From an uncultured bacterium (lineage in GTDB: Bacteria > Cyanobacteriota > Vampirovibrionia > Gastranaerophilales > Gastranaerophilaceae): a stretch of DNA of 16,842 bases. Below the pieces are notes generated by a model that worked only from the letters and a program-made list of their open reading frames with translations, was not told the DNA's origin and ran no database searches. Both the position numbers and the translations under genes were made by a program. Positions 1 through 6,648 of this stretch are shown piece by piece; within the stretch, counting starts at the first letter, position 1; each line of letters opens with the position of its first letter. Where the stretch lies: the NCBI GenBank assembly GCA_900551675.1, contig URXH01000037.1, positions 1 through 16,842 on the forward strand. Reading direction: 5' to 3'.

Positions 1-867
1 TTGAAAATTATTGGTAATTGTATGAAGGTATTCAAGTATCTGATCAAAATATTTTAAATTAGAATTGCCATCAATAACGAAATCTGCATAGTTCCTTCCC
101 GGAAGAACATATTTTTCTCCAGCTTTGAGGAGATATTCCCATTGTTTAAGAGCATTTTCTTCATTTTGATTTCGTTCAGCCTTTGCTCTTTTGATAAATC
201 TTTCTCGTCTAATATCGTTTTCAGTTTCAATATATATTTTTATATCAAAAACATCTTTAACATCTTTGTACATTGTTGCTATACCTTCAACAACAACAAC
301 TTTATCTGAACTGATTTTTAAGGAGTTAGGAATTGATATTCCTGTTCCGTTAGGCACATATCTCGGAGCCATTATTGTATAACCCTGTGCTAATGCTTCA
401 AGATCATTTTTAAGCAGTTCAAGCTGGAAACTTTCAGGGGCATCAATGTCATAACCGTTATCCGTAAGATTATCAAAACTTCCGTATTTTTTTATCAAAG
501 CCGAAATGTCATTAAAATAGTTGTCTGTACTTAATACAGAAACAGGCATTGATAATTGTTCTATTATATTTTTCAGTTCACGGCATATTGTTGATTTCCC
601 GGAAGCGGATTCACCTGTTATTCCTATCAAAAAACGTTTTGCCGGATTATTGATCAGACGTTTTGTAAATCTTGAGATAAATGTAGGATTTACTTCTTTA
701 AAAATTGGGGTTTCGCATCTTTTATCATAGGCCAGTATTTGTTTAAATTTTGTTTGAAGATAAAACGCGAGAAGTTCCCGTCCGGTTCGAGAATTGAAGT
801 CAGGCTTCATAATTTTATCGCCGGAATTTAGTTCTTTTTCTATTAATACTTGCATTATATCATCCAT
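1..867 (-). CDS. Uridine kinase-like P-loop kinase (partial, 3' end off the window)
   Basis: The frame is open for 289 codons down to base 1, so the C-terminus is missing. Residues 85-92 form a Walker A loop (GESASGKS) after a hydrophobic strand. It is followed by STDNYF, matching the DxYY-type substrate motif of uridine kinases, then DAPESF, the strand VVVVEG, and a basic RERFIKR segment like the lid. These fit the uridine kinase/phosphoribulokinase family, which phosphorylates uridine or cytidine with ATP or GTP in pyrimidine salvage in the cytoplasm. About 75 residues precede the kinase core, more than in short Udk proteins, so substrate identity is not certain. I chose the ATG at 867; a second in-frame ATG lies at 855. 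There is no Shine-Dalgarno, but CATAAT lies 8 nt before the ATG. It stands alone, 150 bp from yraN. Confidence 0.8.
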   Translation of the reverse strand, partial: MDDIMQVLIEKELNSGDKIMKPDFNSRTGRELLAFYLQTKFKQILAYDKRCETPIFKEVNPTFISRFTKRLINNPAKRFLIGITGESASGKSTICRELKNIIEQLSMPVSVLSTDNYFNDISALIKKYGSFDNLTDNGYDIDAPESFQLELLKNDLEALAQGYTIMAPRYVPNGTGISIPNSLKISSDKVVVVEGIATMYKDVKDVFDIKIYIETENDIRRERFIKRAKAERNQNEENALKQWEYLLKAGEKYVLPGRNYADFVIDGNSNLKYFDQILEYLHTITNNFQ

Positions 868-1017
868 ATAAATTTATTATGAATGTAATAATACATGAGA
901 AAAAATTTTTTTGCTAGTGTAATATGAACAAATTTTACATAAGAGATTTAGTTATATAGATATTACTTCATCTGTAATGGATATTATCGCTTGTGTAGAC
1001 GGAGGTTGATGAATTTT
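868..1017. other. Intergenic gap between yraN and the uridine kinase
   Basis: About 150 bp with no convincing gene. On the minus strand CATAAT (881-876) is a plausible -10 for the kinase. The A/T run at 899-913 is a weak palindrome (G-A6-T7-C on one strand) that could end the yraN transcript, but it has no GC stem, so I do not call it a terminator. Confidence 0.4.
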
Positions 1018-1368
1018 TCAGCTATAATACACATTTTTCAAATGCTCTATTTTTATCTCAGGTTTCAGGGTAATTCCTATTACATCTATTCTGTAATCTT
1101 TAATTTTGTTTTCTGACAGATAAAATTGAACGCCTTTTTTCAGGTTTTCAAACTTTGTTTTTGTAATTGCTTCAAAAGGGGTTCCGAAATGGTCTGTTTT
1201 TCGCGTTTTAACCTCTACAAATACAGTGGTATTTTTGTATTGCGCAATAATATCAAGTTCGCAAAAACGCGAGTAATGCTTATTCCTTTCTAGAATTTTA
1301 TATCCCTGTTTTTCTAAGTAGCGGCATGCAAGGTCTTCTCCTGCATTTCCGAATTTTCTGTTATTCAT
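1018..1368 (-). CDS. yraN: YraN family (UPF0102) putative endonuclease-like protein
   Basis: A 116-residue protein, the usual family length. Near the start it has GNAGEDLACRYLEKQGY, then ERN, then CELDIIAQ and FVEVKTRK. This E...ELD...EVK pattern is the PD-(D/E)XK nuclease-type core seen in YraN proteins, also related to Holliday junction resolvases. The family's biological role is not established; a DNA-processing role is inferred from the fold. The ATG overlaps the queF stop codon by one base (TAATG), so it is probably translated by ribosomes that have just finished queF. No separate Shine-Dalgarno is needed or clearly seen. Confidence 0.88.
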   Translation of the reverse strand: MNNRKFGNAGEDLACRYLEKQGYKILERNKHYSRFCELDIIAQYKNTTVFVEVKTRKTDHFGTPFEAITKTKFENLKKGVQFYLSENKIKDYRIDVIGITLKPEIKIEHLKNVYYS

Positions 1369-2264
1369 TACTGTTTAATACTTCCTCTTGCAAACATTTT
1401 CACATCTCCTAAAGTTAAGACTTCATCAGGTTTGTAATTTTTACTCCTGCGCACAGGACAAATATCTATTCCTCCTCTGCGTGTGTAAAGTGCACAGACA
1501 AAGAGTTCATCATCATTGTCAAGCAAATCATAAAGTCTTTTGTAAATCATTTCACAGCATTCTTCATGGAAATGGAATTCAGAACGGAAAGAGCTTAAGT
1601 ATTTTACAAGGCTGTCTTCTAAAATGTGTTTTTTAGATTTGTAGTATAAAAACAAATCCCCGAAATCAGGCTGGTGAGTAACCCTGCAGTTTGAGCGCAG
1701 AGAGTCGAATTTTAAATAATAACTTTTCTCTTCATCTGTTTCTTTCGTTTCTAAAAGTTCGGGGGCTTCTTTAAATTTTTCGACTTTAAGAGTTTTTTCA
1801 TCAACAAAATTCATTATGTTTTGAAAGTTTTTAAATATTTCTTTGCGTTCGGCGCTGTTTTCAATAAAATTTGCTTCGATTTTTGTTTTAAGTTTTTCTT
1901 CCAAATCTTTTTCAATGATATTTTTGCAGATTTCAAGGCATTCGTTTACGGTTGCGCCGAACTTTGACATGTTGAATGAGTTTAAATAAAGTTTGAGAGA
2001 TTTTGATTCAACAAGAAATTTGCTTTTGCAGTCGTATTTAAGCTTTAAAAGTCTTGTAACGGGAACTCCGTTTTGTGTAAGTGCCGAAAATTCATACGCA
2101 TGCCACACATCAAATCCGTCAAACGGCAGATTGTTGCCATCTATATTGTATTGTTTTCTGTTTTCGCATCGTGGAATTGCCACAAGAAGCGATGGATTGT
2201 ATTTCTCGCTCCCTTGAGATTTTTTGCCTAAATGTGTTGATGCAAGCTCATCAGTTTTGTTCAT
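1368..2264 (-). CDS. queF: NADPH-dependent 7-cyano-7-deazaguanine reductase QueF
   Basis: QueF reduces preQ0 to preQ1, the last free-base step of queuosine biosynthesis for tRNA wobble position 34, in the cytoplasm. At 298 residues this is the long two-domain (E. coli-like) form. Seen: the ESKSLKLYLNSFN motif from residue 86, the catalytic Cys193 in SNCRVTHQPDFGDL with Asp200 seven residues later, and the FHFHEE segment at 230-235 that supplies His and Glu for substrate binding. No other queuosine gene is in the window; the partner is yraN, coupled by a one-base overlap. The ATG at 2264 lacks a Shine-Dalgarno, and a -10-like TAGTTT lies exactly 6 nt upstream, with TTGCAA 17 nt before that, so the mRNA may be leaderless. 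Confidence 0.95.
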   Translation of the reverse strand: MNKTDELASTHLGKKSQGSEKYNPSLLVAIPRCENRKQYNIDGNNLPFDGFDVWHAYEFSALTQNGVPVTRLLKLKYDCKSKFLVESKSLKLYLNSFNMSKFGATVNECLEICKNIIEKDLEEKLKTKIEANFIENSAERKEIFKNFQNIMNFVDEKTLKVEKFKEAPELLETKETDEEKSYYLKFDSLRSNCRVTHQPDFGDLFLYYKSKKHILEDSLVKYLSSFRSEFHFHEECCEMIYKRLYDLLDNDDELFVCALYTRRGGIDICPVRRSKNYKPDEVLTLGDVKMFARGSIKQ

Positions 2265-2270
2265 AACTAA

Positions 2271-2299
2271 AAACTAGCAGAAAAAATATGATTTTGCAA
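2271..2299 (-). promoter_or_regulatory. Candidate queF promoter, leaderless spacing
   Basis: On the minus strand, TTGCAA (2299-2294) and TAGTTT (2276-2271) are separated by 17 nt. Only 6 nt separate the -10 from the queF ATG, so transcription would begin at or next to the start codon. The -10 match is modest. Confidence 0.4.
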
Positions 2300-2311
2300 A
2301 AAGTTTGTATT

Positions 2312-2343
2312 AAAAAATTCCCCTTATTGAAATAAGAGGAATT
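2312..2343 (-). terminator. Rho-independent terminator of the symporter gene
   Basis: A 13-bp inverted repeat (2316-2328 with 2331-2343, one C/A mismatch at 2322/2337) contains AATTCC and GGAATT arms. Read on the minus strand it is followed by a run of six T. It lies downstream of the symporter stop codon and upstream of queF, and so separates the two units. Confidence 0.75.
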
Positions 2344-2386
2344 TTGTTATGCCTTATGAAATATGTTTAACCCTTGAATTGTGTAT

Positions 2387-2530
2387 GGAGCGGTTATGCT
2401 TCTTCTTTAGTTTAGATTGGCTAAGTTTATACAAACTCGGGGTATCGGGTGGAGCGGCTACGCTCCTTCTTTAGTTTAGACTGGCTAAATTCATACAAGC
2501 TCAGGTGGCGGGTGGAGCGGCTACGCTCCT
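2387..2530. repeat. 63/64-bp tandem repeat with embedded perfect hairpin
   Basis: Copy A is 2387-2450 (64 bp) and copy B 2451-2513 (63 bp). A partial third copy at 2514-2530 holds the first 17 bases. The visible substitutions between A and B are mostly transitions, plus one indel. Copies B and C begin with GGAGCGGCTACGCTCC, a perfect 6-bp stem (GGAGCG/CGCTCC) with loop GCTA; in copy A the right arm has decayed to TGCTTC. In copy B the stem is followed on the plus strand by TTCTTTAG. Copy C overlaps the stop codon (2531-2529) of the minus-strand symporter. The role is unknown: it may be a dispersed intergenic repeat family, or RNA-stabilising hairpins at the 3' end of the symporter mRNA. Confidence 0.8.
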
Positions 2531-3851
2531 AAGCGATATCTTCGTAAGCCGCAGGGTTATTAAACAGGTCGTAATTGATTTCGTTTTCGTTATCGGCGAT
2601 AGCTGCAACAACAACAGCGTCTGATGTTACATTGACTAAAGTTCTCATCATATCCGTTACTCTTTCAATAGTGAACAGGAACGCAAAACCTGCAACGAGC
2701 TGTTCGGGACTTAATCCCATTCCGTTAAGTATTAGAGCTATTGTAATTAAGCCAGCTCCAGGGATTCCTGCACAGGTTGATGATGCGATAATTGCAAGCA
2801 GGCAGATTTCAATGATTAAGAAAGGAGTAAGTGCAACTCCGTATGCCTGTGCTAAAAATATAACGGCAACTGTCTGTAATAATGCGGTTCCGTCCATATT
2901 AAGCGTTGCACCTAAAGGAAGTACAAAACTTGCTATTTTATGGGAAATTCCGCGTTTTTCACAGCATGCAATTGTTAGAGGCAGTGTTGCCGATGAACTT
3001 GCAGTACCGAAAGCTACCATCATAGCTTCTGCAACCGCAGAATATAATATTCCAATATTGACTTTTGAGAAGAATTTTAAGAACAGCGGATACACAACGC
3101 AAAGCTGTAACATAAAACCGATAAAAAGTACAAGCAGATATTTGGAAATGCTTGTGAAAATATCTATGCCGAAGCTTGATACAGCACTTGCTGTCAGTGC
3201 AAATACACCGGGGGCTGCAACGTACATAATCCAATCTGTTATTTTCATTGTTGCTGCAAAAACCGATTCAAAAAACGATACGATAGGTCTGTTGACATCG
3301 CCGACTTTAGCGAGTGCAACGGCAAAAATTACTACAAATACAATAATAGGCACCATATCGCCTGCTGCAAATGAATGCATAGGATTATTCGGAATAAAGC
3401 CTAAAAATATATTTAATATATTGCCCTGCTGCTGTGCCATAGCGGTTGCGACCGAAGCCTGAACTTCACTTGCGGTATTTTCAGCAATATAATGTGCTGC
3501 ACCGATTCCCGGTTTCATAATAAGTGCCAGTGCGGCGCCTATTATTACAGCAACGGTTGTGATTATTCCGTAATATACAATCATTTTTGTACCGAATTTG
3601 CCTAATTGTTTATTGTCGCCGATGCTTGTAATACCGATTACTATTGCAGACACAACAAGCGGAATTACAACCATCTGGATTAATCTTATAAATACCTGTC
3701 CGATAAAAGTTAAAACAGTGGATACAAGCGGATATTCATGACCGTGTAAAAATATTCCGACCAGAATACCTAAAATAATTCCGAAAAATATATGCCAGTT
3801 TCTTTTTATACCAAGACCTAATGCAATAAGTATCTGCATGTGTAATTTCAT
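2529..3851 (-). CDS. gltP: Dicarboxylate/amino acid:cation symporter (GltP/DctA family)
   Basis: A 440-residue polytopic inner-membrane protein of the DAACS family, importing acidic amino acids or C4-dicarboxylates with H+ or Na+. Seen: the serine-rich reentrant loop GTASSSAT (282-289), the TM7 motif NMDGT (318-322), the second hairpin AGIPGAG (361-367), and the TM8 motif D400-MM-R403-T-L-V-N407-VTSD411. In characterised homologues the Asp and Arg of TM8 bind the substrate amino group and side-chain carboxylate, so keeping both points to glutamate or aspartate. The exact substrate is inferred, and the symbol is a family label. The ATG follows a clear AGAGG. The stop codon sits inside the tandem repeat hairpin. 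It is transcribed alone, with a promoter at 3883-3911 and a terminator at 2312-2343. Confidence 0.93.
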   Translation of the reverse strand: MKLHMQILIALGLGIKRNWHIFFGIILGILVGIFLHGHEYPLVSTVLTFIGQVFIRLIQMVVIPLVVSAIVIGITSIGDNKQLGKFGTKMIVYYGIITTVAVIIGAALALIMKPGIGAAHYIAENTASEVQASVATAMAQQQGNILNIFLGFIPNNPMHSFAAGDMVPIIVFVVIFAVALAKVGDVNRPIVSFFESVFAATMKITDWIMYVAAPGVFALTASAVSSFGIDIFTSISKYLLVLFIGFMLQLCVVYPLFLKFFSKVNIGILYSAVAEAMMVAFGTASSSATLPLTIACCEKRGISHKIASFVLPLGATLNMDGTALLQTVAVIFLAQAYGVALTPFLIIEICLLAIIASSTCAGIPGAGLITIALILNGMGLSPEQLVAGFAFLFTIERVTDMMRTLVNVTSDAVVVAAIADNENEINYDLFNNPAAYEDIA

Positions 3852-3882
3852 ATAAAACCTCTTTCAATATCGTTACCGGATA

Positions 3883-3911
3883 ATCATACTACTTTTTATT
3901 CAAAATTTCAA
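3883..3911 (-). promoter_or_regulatory. Promoter of the symporter gene
   Basis: Minus strand TTGAAA (3911-3906), 17-nt spacer, TATGAT (3888-3883). The predicted start near 3876 gives a leader of about 25 nt that carries the AGAGG ribosome binding site just before the ATG at 3851. Confidence 0.65.
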
Positions 3912-4015
3912 ATATTTTTAATAAAAATCATAGAATTGAGGGATAGATACAAATAAATTTATCAGTTTATTATTTAATGATATTGTGTTTAAATAAGTTT
4001 ATACAGAAGTTTTTT

Positions 4016-4714
4016 ATGGATATTTTTACAAACAGAATATTTAAAAATAAAGTTTTTATAAAAAATAAATTGCTTAAGTTCGGGTTTAAATGTAAAGGCG
4101 ATAAATTTATTTATGAAACTGAAATTATAGATGGACAGTTTATTTTAATTGTAAAGGTAATTGGTGCAAAAGATATTGAAACACTGCTTATAGATTCTTC
4201 CACAAAGGAGTTGTATACACTTCATCTAGTAGATGAAGCGGAAGGAACTTTTATCGGCTCTGTGCGCGGGGAGTATGAAAATGTTTTAAATTTGATAGCT
4301 GACAAATGCTGTAACAATACTTATTTTATATCAGAGCAGGCAAACAGGCTTGCTGATATTATAAGAAAAAAATATAATAATACGCCGGAATTTTTATGGG
4401 AAAAATTCCCCGGGTTCGGAGTGTTTAGAAACTCTCAAAGTGGCAAATGGTACGGATTAATATCTCAGATTGATTATTCCAAACTTGATAAAAAAAGAAA
4501 AGGTCTGATTGAAATTTTAAATATCAAACTTTTGAACAATGAAGTTACAGAATTACAAAAAGCAGAAGGGTTCTATCCTGCGTATCATATGAATAAAAAA
4601 AGCTGGATTACAATAAGGCTTGATGAAACTATTTCTGATGTAGAAATAATGGAATTAATTGACAAAAGCTATGTTTTGTCTTCTTTAAAAAAAAGTAAAA
4701 ATAAATGCCCGTAA
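4016..4714 (+). CDS. YjbR/MmcQ family protein with N-terminal extension
   Basis: 232 residues from the chosen start. The C-terminal half (FPGFGVFRN, KWYGLI, then GFYPAYHMNKKSWITI and DEEI-like DVEIMELIDKSY) is the YjbR/MmcQ domain, a CyaY-like fold often annotated as DNA-binding; its true function is not established. The N-terminal half (FGFK, FIGSVRGEYENVL, FISEQANRL) matches the longer family form. The frame is open upstream to an ATG at 3977, but family members begin shortly before this NRIF-like segment, and a weak AGAAG precedes the ATG at 4016, so I prefer 4016. It is a single gene ending in a strong terminator, convergent with the NifX-like gene. Confidence 0.82.
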   Translation: MDIFTNRIFKNKVFIKNKLLKFGFKCKGDKFIYETEIIDGQFILIVKVIGAKDIETLLIDSSTKELYTLHLVDEAEGTFIGSVRGEYENVLNLIADKCCNNTYFISEQANRLADIIRKKYNNTPEFLWEKFPGFGVFRNSQSGKWYGLISQIDYSKLDKKRKGLIEILNIKLLNNEVTELQKAEGFYPAYHMNKKSWITIRLDETISDVEIMELIDKSYVLSSLKKSKNKCP

Positions 4715-4742
4715 TGATAATATAGTCATTACGGACATTTTT
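4705..4742 (+). terminator. Bidirectional Rho-independent terminator
   Basis: A 13-bp stem (4705-4717 with 4726-4738, one mismatch) around CCGTAATGA/TCATTACGG with an 8-nt loop, followed on the plus strand by five T. On the minus strand it runs into a T-rich stretch. The left arm contains the stop codon of the YjbR gene. Its position between two convergent genes suggests that it ends both transcripts. Confidence 0.85.
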
Positions 4743-4755
4743 AAATTGTCCAAAT

Positions 4756-5142
4756 TTATTCACCATGGTTATGACAGTGGTGATGTCCGTGGCAGTGGCT
4801 GTGTTCTCCTCCGCAGGAATTTTCGCCTGTTACAAGTGTTGAATTTAAGAATGAATTTACAACATCTTTAATTTCAAGTTCAGGACATCCTGCTACAACT
4901 TTTACACCGTTTTGATTAAATATTGCAATCGGCCTTGCACCCATTCCGCCAGCTAATACAATGTTCGCCCCCTGCTCTGATATCCAGCTTGCACTCTGAC
5001 AGCTTATACCTTCTTCAGGTATTTTGTTTTCAATATTTAAAATTTCTTTTGTATCAGGGTTTACGTCTACAAACGTAAAAGATTCACAGTGTCCGAAATG
5101 TGAGCATAATTTTCCCTCAGCCGTTGGTATTGCAATTTTCAT
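4756..5142 (-). CDS. NifX/NafY-type dinitrogenase Fe-Mo cofactor domain protein (short form)
   Basis: 128 residues from the internal ATG at 5142, the usual length of stand-alone proteins in this family. It starts MKIAIPT, then has LCSHFGHCESF, the typical CxHFGHC-like start, then GISCQSASWISEQGANIVLAGGMGARP and GVKVVAGC. The C-terminus is a His/Cys-rich metal-binding tail (HSHCHGHHHCHNHGE). Family members bind iron-molybdenum cofactor or Fe-S precursors; stand-alone versions occur in many anaerobes without nitrogenase and their role is unclear. No nif gene is present here. AAAGGAGGT lies 6 nt before the ATG, an almost ideal Shine-Dalgarno, which makes this start very strong. It shares its stop with the long form, and its transcript ends at the bidirectional terminator. 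Confidence 0.85.
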   Translation of the reverse strand: MKIAIPTAEGKLCSHFGHCESFTFVDVNPDTKEILNIENKIPEEGISCQSASWISEQGANIVLAGGMGARPIAIFNQNGVKVVAGCPELEIKDVVNSFLNSTLVTGENSCGGEHSHCHGHHHCHNHGE

Positions 5143-5379
5143 AATTTGACCTCCTTTTAATTTGTCAATATTTGTTTGAAGCAGAATTGCACTTTCAAGA
5201 GCCTCTGTTTCTGTTATTCCATGTTTATTTGCGTAATTTTTTAAAATTTCTAAGATATTTGCATTAATTCTTCTATTATACGGGACTTTCAGCAGGCATG
5301 TGCGTTTACGCCCCGCATTAATTCTTTTCCCGCCCCATCTGTTTTTGGAGCATGCATTTTCGTTAATGCTGTTATTCAT
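4756..5379 (-). CDS. Ribbon-helix-helix / NifX-like fusion protein (long form)
   Basis: An open frame of 207 residues joining two domains. Residues 15-25 (RWGGKRINAGRK) form a basic Gly/Arg N-terminal arm of the kind seen before ribbon-helix-helix DNA-binding domains. Residues 30-68 (LKVPYNRR, then two helices through HGITETEALESAI) fit a CopG/Arc-like RHH. From residue 80 it is a NifX/NafY-type iron-molybdenum-cofactor-binding domain. A consensus promoter puts the predicted transcription start on this ATG, so the long form would be made from a leaderless mRNA. Its translation is less sure than that of the short form, because a perfect Shine-Dalgarno inside the frame serves the ATG at 5142. 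The combination suggests a DNA-binding regulator carrying a metal- or cluster-sensing domain (inference). Confidence 0.55.
   Translation of the reverse strand: MNNSINENACSKNRWGGKRINAGRKRTCLLKVPYNRRINANILEILKNYANKHGITETEALESAILLQTNIDKLKGGQIMKIAIPTAEGKLCSHFGHCESFTFVDVNPDTKEILNIENKIPEEGISCQSASWISEQGANIVLAGGMGARPIAIFNQNGVKVVAGCPELEIKDVVNSFLNSTLVTGENSCGGEHSHCHGHHHCHNHGE
5140..5157 (-). promoter_or_regulatory. Internal near-perfect Shine-Dalgarno for the NifX-like domain
   Basis: AAAGGAGGT (5157-5149) followed by CAAATT and ATG (5142-5140). It lies inside the longer open frame, where it encodes Lys-Gly-Gly. It decides the start of the short NifX-like product and suggests that two proteins come from one frame. 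Confidence 0.85.
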
Positions 5380-5385
5380 AATTTA

Positions 5386-5414
5386 ATTATAAAATGTTAA
5401 TTTGATTTTGTCAA
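5386..5414 (-). promoter_or_regulatory. Consensus sigma-70 promoter of the RHH-NifX gene
   Basis: Minus strand TTGACA (5414-5409), 17-nt spacer, TATAAT (5391-5386): a full consensus match. The -10 ends 6 nt before the ATG at 5379, so the expected start nucleotide coincides with the start codon (leaderless mRNA). Confidence 0.85.
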
Positions 5415-5438
5415 TACATATTCAAATTGATAATAAAT

Positions 5439-5473
5439 ATATAACGGCCGAAATATTTTTTCGGCCGTTATAT
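5439..5473 (-). terminator. Terminator of the 5491-6549 gene
   Basis: A perfect 15-bp inverted repeat (5439-5453 with 5459-5473) with core AACGGCCGAAA and loop of 5 nt. On the minus strand the stem is followed by TTTATTA. It lies just after the stop codon at 5491 and just before the RHH-NifX promoter. Confidence 0.75.
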
Positions 5474-5490
5474 ATGGGGTTGAGTATTAT

Positions 5491-6549
5491 TTAAGCTTTG
5501 CTTGGAGAGCCGCCGAACATCCATCCGAGAACAAGTCCTGCACCTGCAGCGATTGCTCCCCATTTGCCTGCTTTTTTCCATTTAAAGTTTTTGAAGGCCT
5601 GTTTTAATTCTTCAGGGGCATCTTTTTTCAATGCTTTTGCGGTTTCATCATAGTTGTTCTTAAAACTTTCCGCTGATAATGATTTTATTTTTTCTATATT
5701 TGAAGTTCTTCTTGTAATATGACCTTCATATATTTTTTGTAATTGTTCTTGAGTTCCGATTTTATCAGCCAGTTTTTTGGCTTTTTCTGCAATTTCCGCA
5801 TTTGTTCCTTTCAGTTTGAAAGTTTCCGCGTTGTCGACAAAGAATTTTTCTAAATCAGCTTTAGTTGCATCTTTTTTGAGAGTTTTTATTTTAGCTTCGA
5901 TATTTTTTAATCTTTCCAATTTGGCATTGTTATATTCTAAAGAGACATTGTTTTTTGCCTGATTTGCAGCTTGTCTCATTAACCTTTCATTATCTATCTT
6001 TTTAAGTTCAGGTGATGCTAAATCTACTGCTGCTCTTGCATCTTCCGGTGTTTTAATATTATCAGGGAGTAATTTCTTGATTTCATCGGATAAATCCTCT
6101 AATTTCCCTGCTTTTGCCAGTTTTTGTACTGCATTGTATTGTTTTAAATCTTTAATCCCGATTATATCTAATGTCGGCTGTGCTTTTGCAGCATATAGTT
6201 TGCTGAAGTTGTTAATTGCCGTATTTTCGGTATTTATTTTATTAACAGCCTTTATTAAATCATCAGTAACTTTTCCGTCTTTTATGGGATTTGTCCCCAG
6301 GAAATACATTCCTGCGCCTGTGCCAAGACCTGCAACGGAACCTAGAGTCAGCCCTGTTCCGAATCCTGAATTCCCGCTTTTCTGAAATGTATCTGTCTGA
6401 GGCTGTTGGTAGGCTCCTGTAAACATAGGAGCTGCATTATACTGATTTTGTGCAAAATACTGCTGTGCCAAAAAATCATCATTGTTCACTGAATACGGAT
6501 TAAAATTATACAAATTGTTTCCGTATAAATTTGAAATTTCTCCTGCCAT
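5491..6549 (-). CDS. Lineage-type hypothetical protein, membrane hairpin plus Lys-rich helices
   Basis: 352 residues, no known enzyme motif. Residues 1-55 are rich in Asn, Gln, Tyr and Pro (NLYGNNLYNFNPYSVNN, then LAQQYFAQNQ). Residues 61-86 form a glycine-rich hydrophobic segment (GFGTGLTLGSVAGLGTGAG). Residues 95-325 are mostly charged helix with many Lys, Ala, Glu and Leu (ends like EKAKKLADKIGT), probably coiled coil. A second hydrophobic segment (WGAIAAGAGLVLGWMFGG) lies near the C-terminus. No signal peptide is seen. This style is familiar to me from Gastranaerophilales genomes, where related proteins recur as paralogues; the function is unknown, perhaps envelope or surface related (inference). 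The ATG follows GAAAGG. A 12-bp direct repeat lies in the leader. Confidence 0.8.
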   Translation of the reverse strand: MAGEISNLYGNNLYNFNPYSVNNDDFLAQQYFAQNQYNAAPMFTGAYQQPQTDTFQKSGNSGFGTGLTLGSVAGLGTGAGMYFLGTNPIKDGKVTDDLIKAVNKINTENTAINNFSKLYAAKAQPTLDIIGIKDLKQYNAVQKLAKAGKLEDLSDEIKKLLPDNIKTPEDARAAVDLASPELKKIDNERLMRQAANQAKNNVSLEYNNAKLERLKNIEAKIKTLKKDATKADLEKFFVDNAETFKLKGTNAEIAEKAKKLADKIGTQEQLQKIYEGHITRRTSNIEKIKSLSAESFKNNYDETAKALKKDAPEELKQAFKNFKWKKAGKWGAIAAGAGLVLGWMFGGSPSKA

Positions 6550-6584
6550 AACCTAACCTTTCAAAATTAAAGTAACCTAACCTT
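6549..6584 (-). repeat. Direct repeat in the leader of the 5491-6549 gene
   Basis: The 12-mer AAGGTTAGGTTA (minus strand) occurs at 6560-6549 and again at 6584-6573, 24 bp apart. The downstream copy contains the ribosome binding site and touches the ATG. It could be a duplicated ribosome binding region or a binding site for an RNA or protein regulator. Confidence 0.6.
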
Positions 6585-6648
6585 GTATATATAAAAAATT
6601 TATGTCAGGGAAAATTGCTTTTTATCATAAATATTTATTAAGAATTTG

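Noticed and set aside
899..913. A6/T7 run as a terminator of the yraN transcript
   Set aside because: There is no GC stem, so the fold would be too weak to support the call.
2350..2475. Short plus-strand open frame of about 41 codons across the tandem repeat
   Set aside because: It is made of repeat sequence and lacks a ribosome binding site; the repeat explains it.
2387..2530. Tandem repeat as a CRISPR array
   Set aside because: The copies are contiguous with no unique spacers, and no cas gene is nearby.
2575..3462. 295-codon plus-strand open frame opposite the symporter
   Set aside because: It is a shadow of a well-supported membrane transporter on the minus strand and has no domain of its own.
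4756..5142. NifX-like gene taken as evidence for nitrogen fixation
   Set aside because: Stand-alone members are common in anaerobes without nitrogenase, and no nif structural or assembly gene is in the window.
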